From positions 101,419 to 165,418 of the forward strand of contig NZ_QGGR01000021.1 in the NCBI RefSeq assembly GCF_003148685.1: 64,000 bases of DNA, read 5' to 3'. This document shows positions 25,384 to 33,470 of this stretch, one piece after another (the first letter of the stretch is position 1; each line of letters starts with the position of its first letter). The notes beneath the pieces are model-generated. The model did not search any database, was not told where the DNA came from, and saw nothing but the letters and a program-made list of their open reading frames with translations. The position numbers and the translations under genes are program-made. This DNA comes from Actinoplanes xinjiangensis (GTDB lineage Bacteria > Actinomycetota > Actinomycetes > Mycobacteriales > Micromonosporaceae).

Positions 25384-25989
25384 GGCTCGACGGCGAGCGG
25401 CGCCCCGCGGTAGGACGCGTCGCGACCGGGCCCTCAGGCCGCTCGAACGGGCCCCGACCGGGGTAGCGCCGCTCCGTCAGGCCGCCAGAACGGTCTTCTC
25501 CGACACCACCGCCGGGCCGTCCCCGCCGATTGCGCCGCTGGTCTCATGCACTCGGTCTGCTGCTGGTCCCTGCTGCTGCTCGGCTTCAGGCTCAGCGAGC
25601 TCGGCCTCGGCCCGTCCGTCGGACTGTCAGGACCGATGGCGGGACGAGACCCGACATGACCGTCTACCACCGGCAACGGACGACCGCTCCGACACCGATC
25701 ACCGGACAGAACCCGGCGCTGCGCCGCCGGCGGACGCTCCAGCGCGGACTGCTGATCGTCACCCTGCTCACCCTGCTCGTACCGTGTTGCTGTTGTCGGT
25801 GGCGGGCGCGGCCGTCGCGCTGGTGCTGGAGACCACCAGCGACCGATCCTGAGTCGATCATCGTGCTGGGAATTCAACGAGGCCCGGACGATAGGCCCGG
25901 CGGTGCTTTCGACGGCGTTGTCGGCCCACCCCGGGATCGAGGTGGTCGTGGTCGATCAGGATCGGCCGCAATCTGGCCGGAATGGGCGG
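25384..25989 (+). other. Degenerate region with fragments of small membrane proteins
   Basis: No intact gene. One frame from 25545 reads HSVCCWSLLLLGFRLSELGL and stops in an ATGA overlap with ATG 25656. That second frame reads TVYHRQRTTAPTPITGQNPA and RRTLQRGLLIVTLLTLL, then the hydrophobic stretch continues in another frame as TVLLLSVAGAAVALVLETTS with a stop at 25852. This looks like a small membrane protein gene broken by an indel near 25783. Beyond 25855 I see nothing. Confidence 0.35.
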
Positions 25990-26703
25990 TTACTTGCGGC
26001 CGGGGCCGGTACAGCACCGGCCCCGGCCGGGATGTGGGGTCCGGTGACGGGGTGTCGCGAGGACCGCTGTCAGTTTGGTGTCGTGATCTGCGGCTGGTAG
26101 CGGGGTGTGGCAGTGTTCGGGCAGGCTGAGGTCGTGGCGGGCCTGGTCAAGGTAGGCGATCGCAGTCCGGGTGACTTCGGATACCGGCCGGTCGCCGTTG
26201 ACGGTGATCAGGGTTCGGCGCCGGCGGTAGTAGTCGAGCAGTGGGTTGGCGGCGTCGTCGAAGACGTCGAGGCGGTGGGCGATGACAGATGCGGTGTCGT
26301 CGGTGCGGCCGGTCTGCGCACCGCGGGCGAGTAGTCGGCGGATCAGTTCGGGTCGTTCGGCGGTGAGGTGCACGGCGATGCGGACTTCGGTCCCGAGCGG
26401 TTCGGCGACCCGGTCGGCGGTTTCGGCCTGGTCGACGGTGCGGGGGAACCCGTCGAGGATGTAACCACCGCGCCGGGTGGCTGCTTCGACCGGCTCGCGG
26501 AGCATGTCCATGACGATGCTGTCGGGAACGAGGTCGCCGCGGTGGATGTACGCGGCGACGGAGCGGCCGATGGTGGTGTTCTCGGTGATGTGTCGGCGCA
26601 GCAGGTCGCCGCTCGAGATGTGGGTGATGCCGTAATGCTGGGCGAGGTGCACGGCCTGGGTTCCCTTGCCGGAGCCGGGCGGCCCGATCAGCAGTAGTCG
26701 CAT
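25990..26703 (-). CDS. adk: Adenylate kinase, short-lid type
   Basis: Phosphotransfer between ATP and AMP. About 237 residues. P-loop GPPGSGKGT at residues 7-15, AMP site SSGDLLRRHI and GYILDGFPRTVDQAE, and a short lid (ARGAQTGRTDD) in place of the zinc-finger lid; VIAHRLDVF follows. The core ends near residue 190 and a 45-residue His/Pro/Arg-rich tail of unknown role follows. It overlaps the end of the SulP gene by 16 bases, so the two are coupled. It is likely an accessory copy rather than the housekeeping gene, which normally lies in a ribosomal-protein operon. Confidence 0.9.
   Translation of the reverse strand: MRLLLIGPPGSGKGTQAVHLAQHYGITHISSGDLLRRHITENTTIGRSVAAYIHRGDLVPDSIVMDMLREPVEAATRRGGYILDGFPRTVDQAETADRVAEPLGTEVRIAVHLTAERPELIRRLLARGAQTGRTDDTASVIAHRLDVFDDAANPLLDYYRRRRTLITVNGDRPVSEVTRTAIAYLDQARHDLSLPEHCHTPLPAADHDTKLTAVLATPRHRTPHPGRGRCCTGPGRK
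25998..26028 (-). terminator. Hairpin inside the last codons of adk
   Basis: Perfect 13-base-pair stem GGCCGGGGCCGGT (25998-26010) with 26016-26028 around ACAGC. It begins within the final dozen codons of adk and ends just before its stop codon (25990-25992), so it may terminate the leftward ArsR-SulP-adk transcript. Confidence 0.5.
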
Positions 26704-28517
26704 GGAGACGCTCCGGGGAGTACGGGTTCGAAGGGGGCGGTCTGCGGCTGGTGCAGGGTGGATGCGGCGCCGTCCTGGCGGTTGCGACCGCCTCCGTTGC
26801 CGGTGAATTCAGTGTCGGCCGCGGCGGGTGCTGGTGCCAGGTCGGCGGCGTCGTGGTGCAGGACGTGAGCGCGGGCGTGCGTGATGGCGGCCGGGGTGTC
26901 GGGGAACACGTGACCGTCACCGCGAAGTTGCCCGGCGAGCCCGAGAGTGGCCAGGATCTGTTCGTGGTCGGGAGTGATGCCGGAGAGCAGGACGACGATG
27001 CCGCGGCGTTGCAGCCGGTTGATCGCGTCGGCGAGGACGTGTGCGCCGGTGGCGTCGATGGTGGTGACCCGTGACATGCGCAGGATGACGACCCGTACGT
27101 CGGTGATCTCGGACAGCTGTAGCAGGAAGGTGTGGGCGGCGGCGAAGAACAGGGGGCCGTCGAGGCGGTACGCGACGATGTGTTCGGCGAGCAGGGCGTG
27201 TTCTTCGGCGCTGTGGTCGCCGGGCTCCAGTGGGACCTGCTGCAGTCGGGCGGTGCGGGCGACCGCGCGCAGGGCCAGCACGATCGCGACGCCGATCCCG
27301 ACGGCGACGGCGGTGACCAGGTCGAACACGACGGTCACGGTGAAGGTGAGGATCAGCACGACGGCGTCGCCGCGGGTGGATCGGGCCAGGGCGATCAGGG
27401 AGGCGGCCTCGACCATGCGCACGGTGGTGGCCAGCAGGACTCCGGCCAGTGCCGCCAGGGGGATGCGGCCGACCAGTGGTGCGGCGGCGAGCACGATGAC
27501 GGCCAGCGCCACGGCATGGGCCAGCGATGCCAGTTTCGAGGTGGCGCCGGCGCGGACGTTGACGGCGGTTCGCGCGATCGCGGCGGTCGCGGGGATCCCG
27601 CCGAACACGGGAACGGCGAGGTTGGCCAGCCCTTGGCCGAACAGTTCCCGGTCGGGGTCGTGGCGCTCGTTGACGCTCATCGCGTCGGCGACGGTCGCGC
27701 ACAGCAGGCTCTCGAGCGCGGCCAGCGCGGCGACGGCCAACGCCGCCGGGAGCAGCGCCTGCACGGCGCCGAAGTCGAGGAAACTCAGCGACGGAGCCGG
27801 GATGCCTGCGGGCAGGGTGCCGATGCGGGTCAGTCCCATCGGTGTGGCTTCGGCCAAGATCGTGGCGATGGCCACCCCGAACAGCGAGAACGGCAGTCCG
27901 GGGCGCCGGCGGGCACCGAAGAGCATCAGGGCGGCGACGCCGAGGGCGACCGCGAGGGATGCGGGATGCGGAATACGGGCGAAGCCGGCGAGCGCGTCGG
28001 CGGCCACGGCCCAGACCTTGTCGCCGTGCGCGTCGGTGATGCCGAGCGCGGCCGGAAGCTGCTGTAGGGCGATGACCACCGCGATGCCGGCGGTGAATCC
28101 CTCGATCACCGGGGTGGGCAGGTAACGGACGTACCGGCCGAGCCGGGCTACGGCTAGGGCGATCAGGACCACACCGGCCATGGCGCCGACCATGAGTACG
28201 CCCCGGGCACCGAAACGCTGCACGACCGGGACCAGTACTACGGTCATCGCACCGGTGGGCCCGGACACCTGCAGGTTCGATCCGCCGAAGGTCGCGGCGA
28301 CAGCGCCGGCGATGACCGCGGTGACCAGGCCGGCCTGTGCGCCGAGGCCGGAGGTGACCCCGAACGCCAACGCCAGCGGCAGGGCAACCACCGCCACGGT
28401 GAGTCCGGCCAGCAGGTCACGCCGCGGCGAGCGCCGTACCGCCGTCCAGTCCGAACGCTGCGGCAGTAGGCCGGTGAATCGGGAACCGGGTGACCGTATC
28501 GCTTGTGCCGTCGTCAC
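26688..28517 (-). CDS. SulP-family anion transporter with STAS domain
   Basis: Inner-membrane transporter of about 609 residues for sulfate, bicarbonate or another inorganic anion. The membrane domain carries many helices starting DLLAGLTVAVVALPLALAFG and the family motifs SGPTGAMTVVLVPVV and FGQGLANLAVPVFGGIPATA. A cytoplasmic STAS domain follows (about residues 430-545; VILRMSRVTTIDATGAHVLA), then a Pro/His-rich tail of about 60 residues. It starts in an ATGA overlap with the upstream ArsR gene and overlaps adk downstream, giving a three-gene operon arsR-sulP-adk. Substrate not determined. Confidence 0.92.
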   Translation of the reverse strand: MTTAQAIRSPGSRFTGLLPQRSDWTAVRRSPRRDLLAGLTVAVVALPLALAFGVTSGLGAQAGLVTAVIAGAVAATFGGSNLQVSGPTGAMTVVLVPVVQRFGARGVLMVGAMAGVVLIALAVARLGRYVRYLPTPVIEGFTAGIAVVIALQQLPAALGITDAHGDKVWAVAADALAGFARIPHPASLAVALGVAALMLFGARRRPGLPFSLFGVAIATILAEATPMGLTRIGTLPAGIPAPSLSFLDFGAVQALLPAALAVAALAALESLLCATVADAMSVNERHDPDRELFGQGLANLAVPVFGGIPATAAIARTAVNVRAGATSKLASLAHAVALAVIVLAAAPLVGRIPLAALAGVLLATTVRMVEAASLIALARSTRGDAVVLILTFTVTVVFDLVTAVAVGIGVAIVLALRAVARTARLQQVPLEPGDHSAEEHALLAEHIVAYRLDGPLFFAAAHTFLLQLSEITDVRVVILRMSRVTTIDATGAHVLADAINRLQRRGIVVLLSGITPDHEQILATLGLAGQLRGDGHVFPDTPAAITHARAHVLHHDAADLAPAPAAADTEFTGNGGGRNRQDGAASTLHQPQTAPFEPVLPGASPCDYC

Positions 28518-28849
28518 GACCGCTGGCCGGTACGCAACTGCGCGAGCAACCCGTCGCGGTCGGACAGCACCGTACCGAGGATCCGGCGGGCGGCACCGAG
28601 TAGATCCGCGACATCCGGCGTACTCAGCGAGTAGACCACCATTGAGCCTTCCCTGGTGGAGGCCACCAGGCCCGCGCGGCGCAGCACCGCCAACTGCTGC
28701 GACAGGCTGGACGGCTCCACCTCGATCATGGCGAGCAGGTCACGGACCGGTTTGGGGCCGTCCTGCAGCAGTTCGAGTACCCGGATCCGCACCGGATGGC
28801 CCAGCGTGCGAAACAGCTCGGCCTTCACCTGATGCACCGGCAACGACAC
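28514..28849 (-). CDS. ArsR-family winged-helix repressor (heads the sulP-adk operon)
   Basis: About 111 residues: VHQVKAELFRTLGHPVRIRV, LELLQDGPKPVRDLLAMIEV, recognition helix SSLSQQLAVLRRAGLVASTR, wing REGSMVVYSLSTPDV. GTG 28847-28849 has GGGAGG eight bases upstream; ATG 28898-28900 is a longer alternative. The sister protein at 30229-30624 is about half identical by eye. No Cys metal site is visible, so it may sense something other than a metal. An AT-rich inverted repeat (28895-28910) just upstream is a likely operator. Confidence 0.88.
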   Translation of the reverse strand: MSLPVHQVKAELFRTLGHPVRIRVLELLQDGPKPVRDLLAMIEVEPSSLSQQLAVLRRAGLVASTREGSMVVYSLSTPDVADLLGAARRILGTVLSDRDGLLAQLRTGQRS

Positions 28850-28894
28850 ACCGTTCGCCTCCCTCAGCATTCCATCCGTTGCCGAGTATGTTAC

Positions 28895-28910
28895 TTGCAA
28901 ATATTAGCAA
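28895..28910. promoter_or_regulatory. Candidate ArsR operator TTGCAAATATTAGCAA
   Basis: TTGC-N8-GCAA inverted repeat in a strikingly AT-rich patch, 46 bases before the GTG of the ArsR gene. An outer repeat ACTTG...CAAGT surrounds it. The same pattern (TTGCTAAGATTGGCAA) recurs at 29838-29853. Confidence 0.6.
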
Positions 28911-29056
28911 CTAACAAGTTTGACGGACGGTGTGAATGGCGACATGAGTCACGCGGTGCATCAGGGGCTGCCCGCGCCGAGAAACGCCGAAGCAGGCGGA
29001 CTCAGCGCGTCAGAATGGCGGCGGCCTCAGCGCCGGTTGACGCCCTGACGCAGCGA

Positions 29057-29647
29057 TCAGGTGGCGGTCAGCCATCGCGCCGCCGGGACGTCATTGCGGT
29101 AGGGCACGTGGCGGCCGCTGGTGTTCTCGCCGCGGATCCGGACGGGGCCTGGCGAAGGCGGCAGGAGTGCCAGGACGTCGACGAGGTCGTGGACGGCAAC
29201 CGGATCCTGGCCGAGCCCGGCCCACGCCGACACGCCGCCATCGCCGCACCTGACCCAGAGGCAGTGCTCCGGCCGCAGCTCCAGCGCCCGGCACCCGGCC
29301 AGATACGCCGCGTCCAGGGGGCTCGTCGCCGGTTCGGCGAACACGACGACGTCTACGGGCGCGGCGATCGGCGGCGCCTCGAACACCGCGGCCAGATCCG
29401 GGTCCCAGCCGGCGATCACCCCGGTGGCGAATCCCCGATACCGTAACGCGGTTAGGATGGTGACCGCGTCCTGGCGCAGCCGCCCCCCGGCGGGTGTCGT
29501 TTCGCGACCCGCGGCGATCACAGGGCCCGCCACGCCCGGCCGCTCGCAGCCGGGATCACGCCACGACGACACACTCAGTGTGCCGCAGAAATCGACCAGT
29601 ACAGCACGGACTTCACGGATCCGTGACGGCAACTGCCTGCACCACAT
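29057..29647 (-). CDS. HAD-superfamily-like protein, motif I altered
   Basis: About 196 residues with a haloacid-dehalogenase-like layout. Motif I appears as VRAVLVDFCGTLS, where the usual second Asp (DxD) is Cys. A motif II-like strand is GFATGVIAGWD, and the C-terminal part DAAYLAGCRALELRPEHCLW with VRCGDGGVSAWAGLG resembles motif IV. With the general acid/base Asp missing, normal phosphatase activity is doubtful. It lies between the two ArsR-operator-like repeats. Confidence 0.6.
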   Translation of the reverse strand: MWCRQLPSRIREVRAVLVDFCGTLSVSSWRDPGCERPGVAGPVIAAGRETTPAGGRLRQDAVTILTALRYRGFATGVIAGWDPDLAAVFEAPPIAAPVDVVVFAEPATSPLDAAYLAGCRALELRPEHCLWVRCGDGGVSAWAGLGQDPVAVHDLVDVLALLPPSPGPVRIRGENTSGRHVPYRNDVPAARWLTAT

Positions 29648-29837
29648 GACGCGCTCCCTCGGATCGGATCACGGCGGGACACCTGCGCCCGCAGGGATGG
29701 CTGCCGTAGGTCCGGGTCGGCAGAAAGTTCATGCGGCTGGACCGAATCCACAACTGCCCCTTCGGGCCGCGGGGACGGGCGGGTGGGCAACGTCGCCGCA
29801 GGGAGCCCACCGCCAACGCAAATAAGCTAGTTTTTAA

Positions 29838-29853
29838 TTGCTAAGATTGGCAA
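29838..29853. promoter_or_regulatory. Candidate ArsR operator TTGCTAAGATTGGCAA
   Basis: TTGC-N8-GCAA inverted repeat in an AT-rich patch (TTTTTAATTGCTAAGATTGGCAAG), about 90 bases before ATG 29940. Same half-sites as the repeat at 28895-28910. Confidence 0.6.
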
Positions 29854-29939
29854 GTCGTAATTCGCGTCGGTCGTCGGTGTCGTCCGACCGTGGACGGTGA
29901 CGGCCTGGCCAGCGCCGCAAGAGCAGGAGGTATCCGGCC

Positions 29940-30232
29940 ATGGACAGCCGGAACCCTCGCCCTGATAGGCGACTCACCCACCGGGACCCAGACGGGCTGG
30001 ACCACGGAGCGCTTACCTCCTGCACACCCCACGTCACCACCGCTATGCGCCTTGCCGCCGCCGACGTGCTCACCGGCCTCGTCGGGGACAATCTTCTCGG
30101 CGCGCACCGAATGCTGCCGACATCCTCGACCCGTGGGTCGAGGAAACGGTGGCCGCAGCCGTCGCCGCGGTGGAGCCCTCAGGACGCGGAGTAGCGCATC
30201 ACCCCACCGCTGACAGACAGGAGGACCGATGA
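29940..30232 (+). pseudogene. Small gene ahead of arsR, with a frameshift
   Basis: ATG 29940 has AGGAGG nine bases upstream. The first frame reads TPHVTTAMRLAAADVLTGLV and GDNLLGAHRMLP, then turns Arg/Ser/Pro-rich. From about 30118 the next frame reads DILDPWVEETVAAAVAAVEP and ends in TGA 30230-30232, overlapping the ATG of the following arsR gene as ATGA. That overlap and the composition suggest the two frames were once one gene of about 97 codons, translated together with arsR. Family unknown. Confidence 0.5.
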
Positions 30233-30624
30233 GCAAGGGGGCACTGGTGAGCAAACCGATCTACCAGTTGAAGGCAGAATTCTTCAAAACGCTCGGCCAC
30301 CCGGCCCGCATCCGGGTTCTGGAACTGCTCAGTGAACGCGAGCACTCCGTCACCGAGATGCTCCCCGAGGTCGGTATAGAGCCAGCCCACCTGTCTCAAC
30401 AACTCGCGGTGCTACGACGCGCGAACCTCGTCACCACCCGCAGAGAAGGCTCCACCGTCTACTACACCCTCAGCAGCCCACACGTCGCCGACCTGCTGGC
30501 CGTAGCACGGCTCATCCTGTCCGGCGTCCTCACCGAACAGGCCGACCTCCTCCACGCCCTGCACGCCACCCCGGCGCCGCCGCCTCAGACTCCACCTGCG
30601 CCTCACGACAAGCAGAAGCCGTAG
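30229..30624 (+). CDS. ArsR-family winged-helix regulator
   Basis: About 131 residues: YQLKAEFFKTLGHPARIRVL, ELLSEREHSVTEMLPEVGIE, recognition helix AHLSQQLAVLRRANLVTTRR, wing EGSTVYYTLSSPHVADL, and a Pro-rich tail. AGGAGG lies just before ATG 30229. It is a paralogue of the repressor at 28514-28849, and both sit next to the same TTGC-N8-GCAA repeat, so they may cross-regulate. No metal-binding Cys pair is visible. Confidence 0.9.
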   Translation: MSKGALVSKPIYQLKAEFFKTLGHPARIRVLELLSEREHSVTEMLPEVGIEPAHLSQQLAVLRRANLVTTRREGSTVYYTLSSPHVADLLAVARLILSGVLTEQADLLHALHATPAPPPQTPPAPHDKQKP

Positions 30625-31018
30625 GACCCCGTTCTCGTGGAGACCGTCGGATAGGCGGTGGCGGTAGGCCGGATGGTCGCCGTGGCCATCGCAACACTGC
30701 TTCCCCCTGCTTGCACGTCAGGCGTTCGGCGCCGACCCGATCAGGACCGACCGGTCCCCGATTCCGCCCCGGCGGAGGTCCCGGCCGAGGGACGTCCTGA
30801 GGGGTGGTGATCGATCAAGATGCACCTCATGGACGTCCGGCTGAGGAAGCATCCATGGTGACATCGCCGGTCCACAACAGACGGCCTGCGGCGCCGGAAC
30901 GTCCTCCGGTGAGGATAGAACCTGCGCGCTGCGGCAGAGGCCGCCCCAGGAGAACGGCAGGGCCGTGGCATCTGCTGACCAATCGCCGCCGGGGAGGACG
31001 AATGGTCGCCCTCACCGC
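30625..31018. other. Intergenic region without a gene
   Basis: About 390 bases between convergent genes. It holds a GGACC-GACC-GGTCC palindrome at 30744-30757 with no gene placed to use it. Open frames here are Arg/Pro-rich and unsupported. Confidence 0.4.
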
Positions 31019-31705
31019 TCAGGCGACGAAGATCGACGGGCCGGGTTCGACGAGTTTCTGGTCGTCGAAGTCGAAGTGGACCTCGTCGACGACCTCCACC
31101 ACGCCTGGTACCAGGGCCACGAGACGGGCGAGAAGTACCTTCGTCGACCAGCGGTCGACCTGACCGGCCAGGGTGACGACACCGCGTTCGACCGCGGTCC
31201 GCACAGCCGAGAAGTTCTCAGTGATCACGACCTCGTGGACGGCGGCCCGCACGTCGGCGTGGACCGCGTCGTCGGTGCGCAGGTGCTCCTTGAGGAGGTC
31301 GCTACGGGTCACGATACCGGCCAACCGGCCGGACGTGTCCACGATCGGTAGTTGCTTGACACCGGACTCGTCCAGGATGCGCGCCGCGGTCCGCACGCCG
31401 GCTCCCGATGTCAGGGTGATCGCCGGCGAGGTCATCAGCTCGCCGGCCGTACGTGCAACGGCCTTGTGGTGTTGATCGCGGCGGCGCCGCTCGAACCAGC
31501 GGGGTTCGTCCTCACCCGCAAATTCGATCTTGCGGAGCAGGTCCGACTCGGACACCATCCCGATGACGCGGCGATCCTGGTCGATGATGGGTACGGCGTT
31601 GATGCGCCGACCGATGAGCAGGTCGACCACGTCCCGGTAGGGGGTGTCCGGCCCGGCGGAGACGACATCAGGGGTCATGACGTCGCTGACATGCCATGTC
31701 TTCAT
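31019..31705 (-). CDS. CBS-domain pair plus BON domain protein (copy 1)
   Basis: About 228 residues. Two CBS motifs: VSDVMTPDVVSAGPDTPYRD to RVIGMVSESDLLRKIE, and AGELMTSPAITLTSGAGVRT to LAGIVTRSDLLKEHL. A C-terminal BON domain follows (RGVVTLAGQVDRWSTKVLLA to PGVVEVVDEVHF). CBS pairs bind adenosyl ligands and may sense energy charge; the CBS protein Hrp1 is in the M. tuberculosis DosR regulon. ATG 31703-31705 has GGAGG seven bases upstream. A paralogue is at 34338-35027, and 180 bases at the 5' ends of the two are almost identical. Confidence 0.92.
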   Translation of the reverse strand: MKTWHVSDVMTPDVVSAGPDTPYRDVVDLLIGRRINAVPIIDQDRRVIGMVSESDLLRKIEFAGEDEPRWFERRRRDQHHKAVARTAGELMTSPAITLTSGAGVRTAARILDESGVKQLPIVDTSGRLAGIVTRSDLLKEHLRTDDAVHADVRAAVHEVVITENFSAVRTAVERGVVTLAGQVDRWSTKVLLARLVALVPGVVEVVDEVHFDFDDQKLVEPGPSIFVA

Positions 31706-31755
31706 CGCTTTTACCTCCGTTCCCCACGCTAGACGGGGCCGGTCCCGCACCGTCA

Positions 31756-31769
31756 GTGCCGAACATCCC
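31756..31769 (-). promoter_or_regulatory. DevR-like box before CBS-BON copy 1
   Basis: GTGCCGAACATCCC, two mismatches, 51-64 bases before the start. The equivalent position upstream of copy 2 has GGGTCGAACATCCC. A further weak site, GGGACCAACGGTTC, is at 31841-31854. Confidence 0.45.
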
Positions 31770-31909
31770 GGCTCTGCGGGTCCTTCGCCGCGATCGGGAG
31801 CCCGCATCACCGGGACCTCGTGAGTCGATCGCTGGCGATGGGGACCAACGGTTCGGTATGCGCCGGCTCCGCCGATACGCAGAAGGTGGTCGAACGGCGC
31901 AAGCCCCCG

Positions 31910-32194
31910 TCACGCGGTGGCGTCAGGGCGGTCGGTGCCGGGCACCGCCATCGGGTTGCGCTCGTCGTCACGAGCCGCGAGGCGGCCCAGTGCCCGGCCA
32001 TACTGCCGCTGGTTGATCTCACCGCGGAGTAGTTGTGCCGTCAATGCTCCCTCCAATGTGGTCGGCGCAGAATCCCGCCCCACGGCGTCGTCCTCGGCGC
32101 CCACCTCGTCCTCCGCGGCGGCGTCAGGCATGGGCAAGAGAACCGCGGTGGCCGCCACGAGCAGAAGCAGAGTAATGATGATCAGCGCGAGCAC
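31910..32194 (-). CDS. Small membrane-anchored protein with a SHOCT-like tail
   Basis: About 94 residues. One N-terminal transmembrane helix (LALIIITLLLLVAATAVLLP), an acidic linker (DAAAEDEVGAEDDAVG), then LEGALTAQLLRGEINQRQYG and RALGRLAARDDER, which resembles the short SHOCT oligomerisation motif. GTG 32192-32194 has GGAGG eight bases upstream; ATG 32216-32218 is a longer alternative. A perfectly palindromic DevR-type box lies 53 bases upstream. Confidence 0.7.
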   Translation of the reverse strand: MLALIIITLLLLVAATAVLLPMPDAAAEDEVGAEDDAVGRDSAPTTLEGALTAQLLRGEINQRQYGRALGRLAARDDERNPMAVPGTDRPDATA

Positions 32195-32246
32195 TTTCAC
32201 CACCTCCGTCCTTCGCATCGTCGGTCCGGTGGGCGACGGTGCGGCA

Positions 32247-32260
32247 GGGACCAAGGTCCC
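32247..32260 (-). promoter_or_regulatory. Perfect palindromic DevR-type box
   Basis: GGGACCAAGGTCCC is a perfect 14-base palindrome and full match to the box, 53-66 bases before the GTG start of the small membrane protein. Confidence 0.75.
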
Positions 32261-32540
32261 ACATCGAGGTGCCACGTGGCCTGCCGGACAGCCCCCGTCC
32301 GGCGACGGGTCAGGGGCGCCTGCTCGATTCATGGTGTCGAAGACCCGTTCATGAGAGTGTGTGCGGCGACTCCGTCCAGAAGTCTGGTGCCCGATCGTGT
32401 TGGCGGTGACGCTCGCGGCGGTGACTCCGACCGCGATGATGGGGCCGATCGACTGGGCGTCCACCGCAAGTCTCGTCAGGCGGGCTGAGCTGCATGGTCA
32501 GCGGCGGCACGCTCGCCCACACCGACACAACCCCGCAGGA

Positions 32541-32554
32541 GGGCTCAACGGCCC
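32541..32554 (+). promoter_or_regulatory. DevR-type box before the USP remnant
   Basis: GGGCTCAACGGCCC, one mismatch, 92-105 bases upstream of ATG 32646, which has a strong GGGGAGGG site. Confidence 0.55.
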
Positions 32555-32645
32555 TGTCACTCAACTCCCCCGGTCATGAGAGTAGGAGTGAGTGCGGAAA
32601 CGCGCTGCCCGGATCTCCCGCTGAGACCACGCGAGGGGAGGGACC

Positions 32646-32927
32646 ATGCAGACGCCGGCCGTCGCCGATGGCACCGAGACCGAGTCTCCGGCGATTGCCA
32701 TCCCGGATCGGCTCGGACTGGTCGGTAAGCCGCTACGACCATCGAGGTACCGGCCAGCGGTGTCATGGAGCCACAGCGGGCCACCGCCGGAGGTGAGTTC
32801 CTGACGGCCCGGCTCACGCCGTGGCGGGCGCAAGTCCCCGACGTGCCGGTCGGACGCTATGCACGTCCTTCATCGGGTGCACTGCCCGGTTCAGGTCGTA
32901 CGCAACCGAGAACACGGAAGGATCATC
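32646..32927 (+). pseudogene. Remnant of a universal stress protein gene
   Basis: ATG 32646 follows GAGGGGAGGGACC and opens a 52-codon frame that stops at 32804. In other frames, pieces of a second UspA domain are recognisable: FLTARLTPWRAQVPDVPVGR (about 32797-32856), equivalent to the APWR-x4-PDV segment of intact tandem USPs, and VLHRVHCPVQVVRN (about 32862-32905), equivalent to the final HADCPV strand. The roughly 35 residues that should lie between are missing. This is a decayed tandem USP with deletions; it still has a DevR-type box. Confidence 0.5.
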
Positions 32928-33379
32928 ATGAAAGCGCGTATCGTCCCGCGGATGCTGTCGTGGTCGCCGGCGTGGACGATTCGGCCGCCGCCCCAGGCGT
33001 CCTCGCTTTCGCGGCGCAGCGAGCCACGGTGCTCAAGGCCCCCCTCCGGATCATCCACGCCTGGGCCCCAATGGCCGGGCTGCGGGAAGGAACACCCACC
33101 GTCACGGGTGTGGTGACCGGATCAAAGCGGCAGCCATTCGACGACATGGTCTCCCTGGTCCGGGATGCTTACCCAGACCTGCAGATCGAAGCCGATGCCC
33201 TGGTTGACCGTCCGGCCGCTGCGCTGATCGCCGCCAGCGCCAAGGCACAACTCCTGGTGGTCGGCACTCGCGGCCTTGGCGCCTTCCGCGGACTGTTCCT
33301 GGGCTCGATCAGCCAGAAAATGCTGCGTCACGCCTCCTGCCCCGTCGCCGTGGTTCACGACCCCATCGATCAGCTCTGA
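32928..33379 (+). pseudogene. Universal stress protein gene, frameshift at the N-terminus
   Basis: ATG 32928 with GGAAGGA upstream reads KARIVPR and leaves the coding frame at once. The UspA domain is in another frame: DAVVVAGVDDSAAAPGVLAF, LKAPLRIIHAWAPMAG, LVVGTRGLGAFRGLFLGSIS (intact ATP-loop glycines) and KMLRHASCPVAVVHDP, ending at 33379. Adding one base near codon 7 would restore KARIVPADAVVVAGVDDS. It could also be read from GTG 32960 without a ribosome site. The second half of the chimeric USP gene at 60976-61508 is its closest relative in the window. Confidence 0.7.
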
Positions 33380-33470
33380 AGGGACAAGGTGGGATGCCGG
33401 CCAACCGGCGGCCCACCTTGCTCCTTCGGTACTCACCCCCACCGGTCAGGTGCGCGGGCCAGCTGCCTAC

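Noticed and set aside
26947..28125. Long plus-strand ORFs opposite the SulP gene
   Set aside because: Ala/Ser/Thr- or Gly/Asp-rich products mirror the SulP codons; no start signal.
30743..30757. Palindrome GGACC-GACC-GGTCC
   Set aside because: It is symmetric, but its spacing differs from the DevR-type boxes and no gene starts at a suitable distance.
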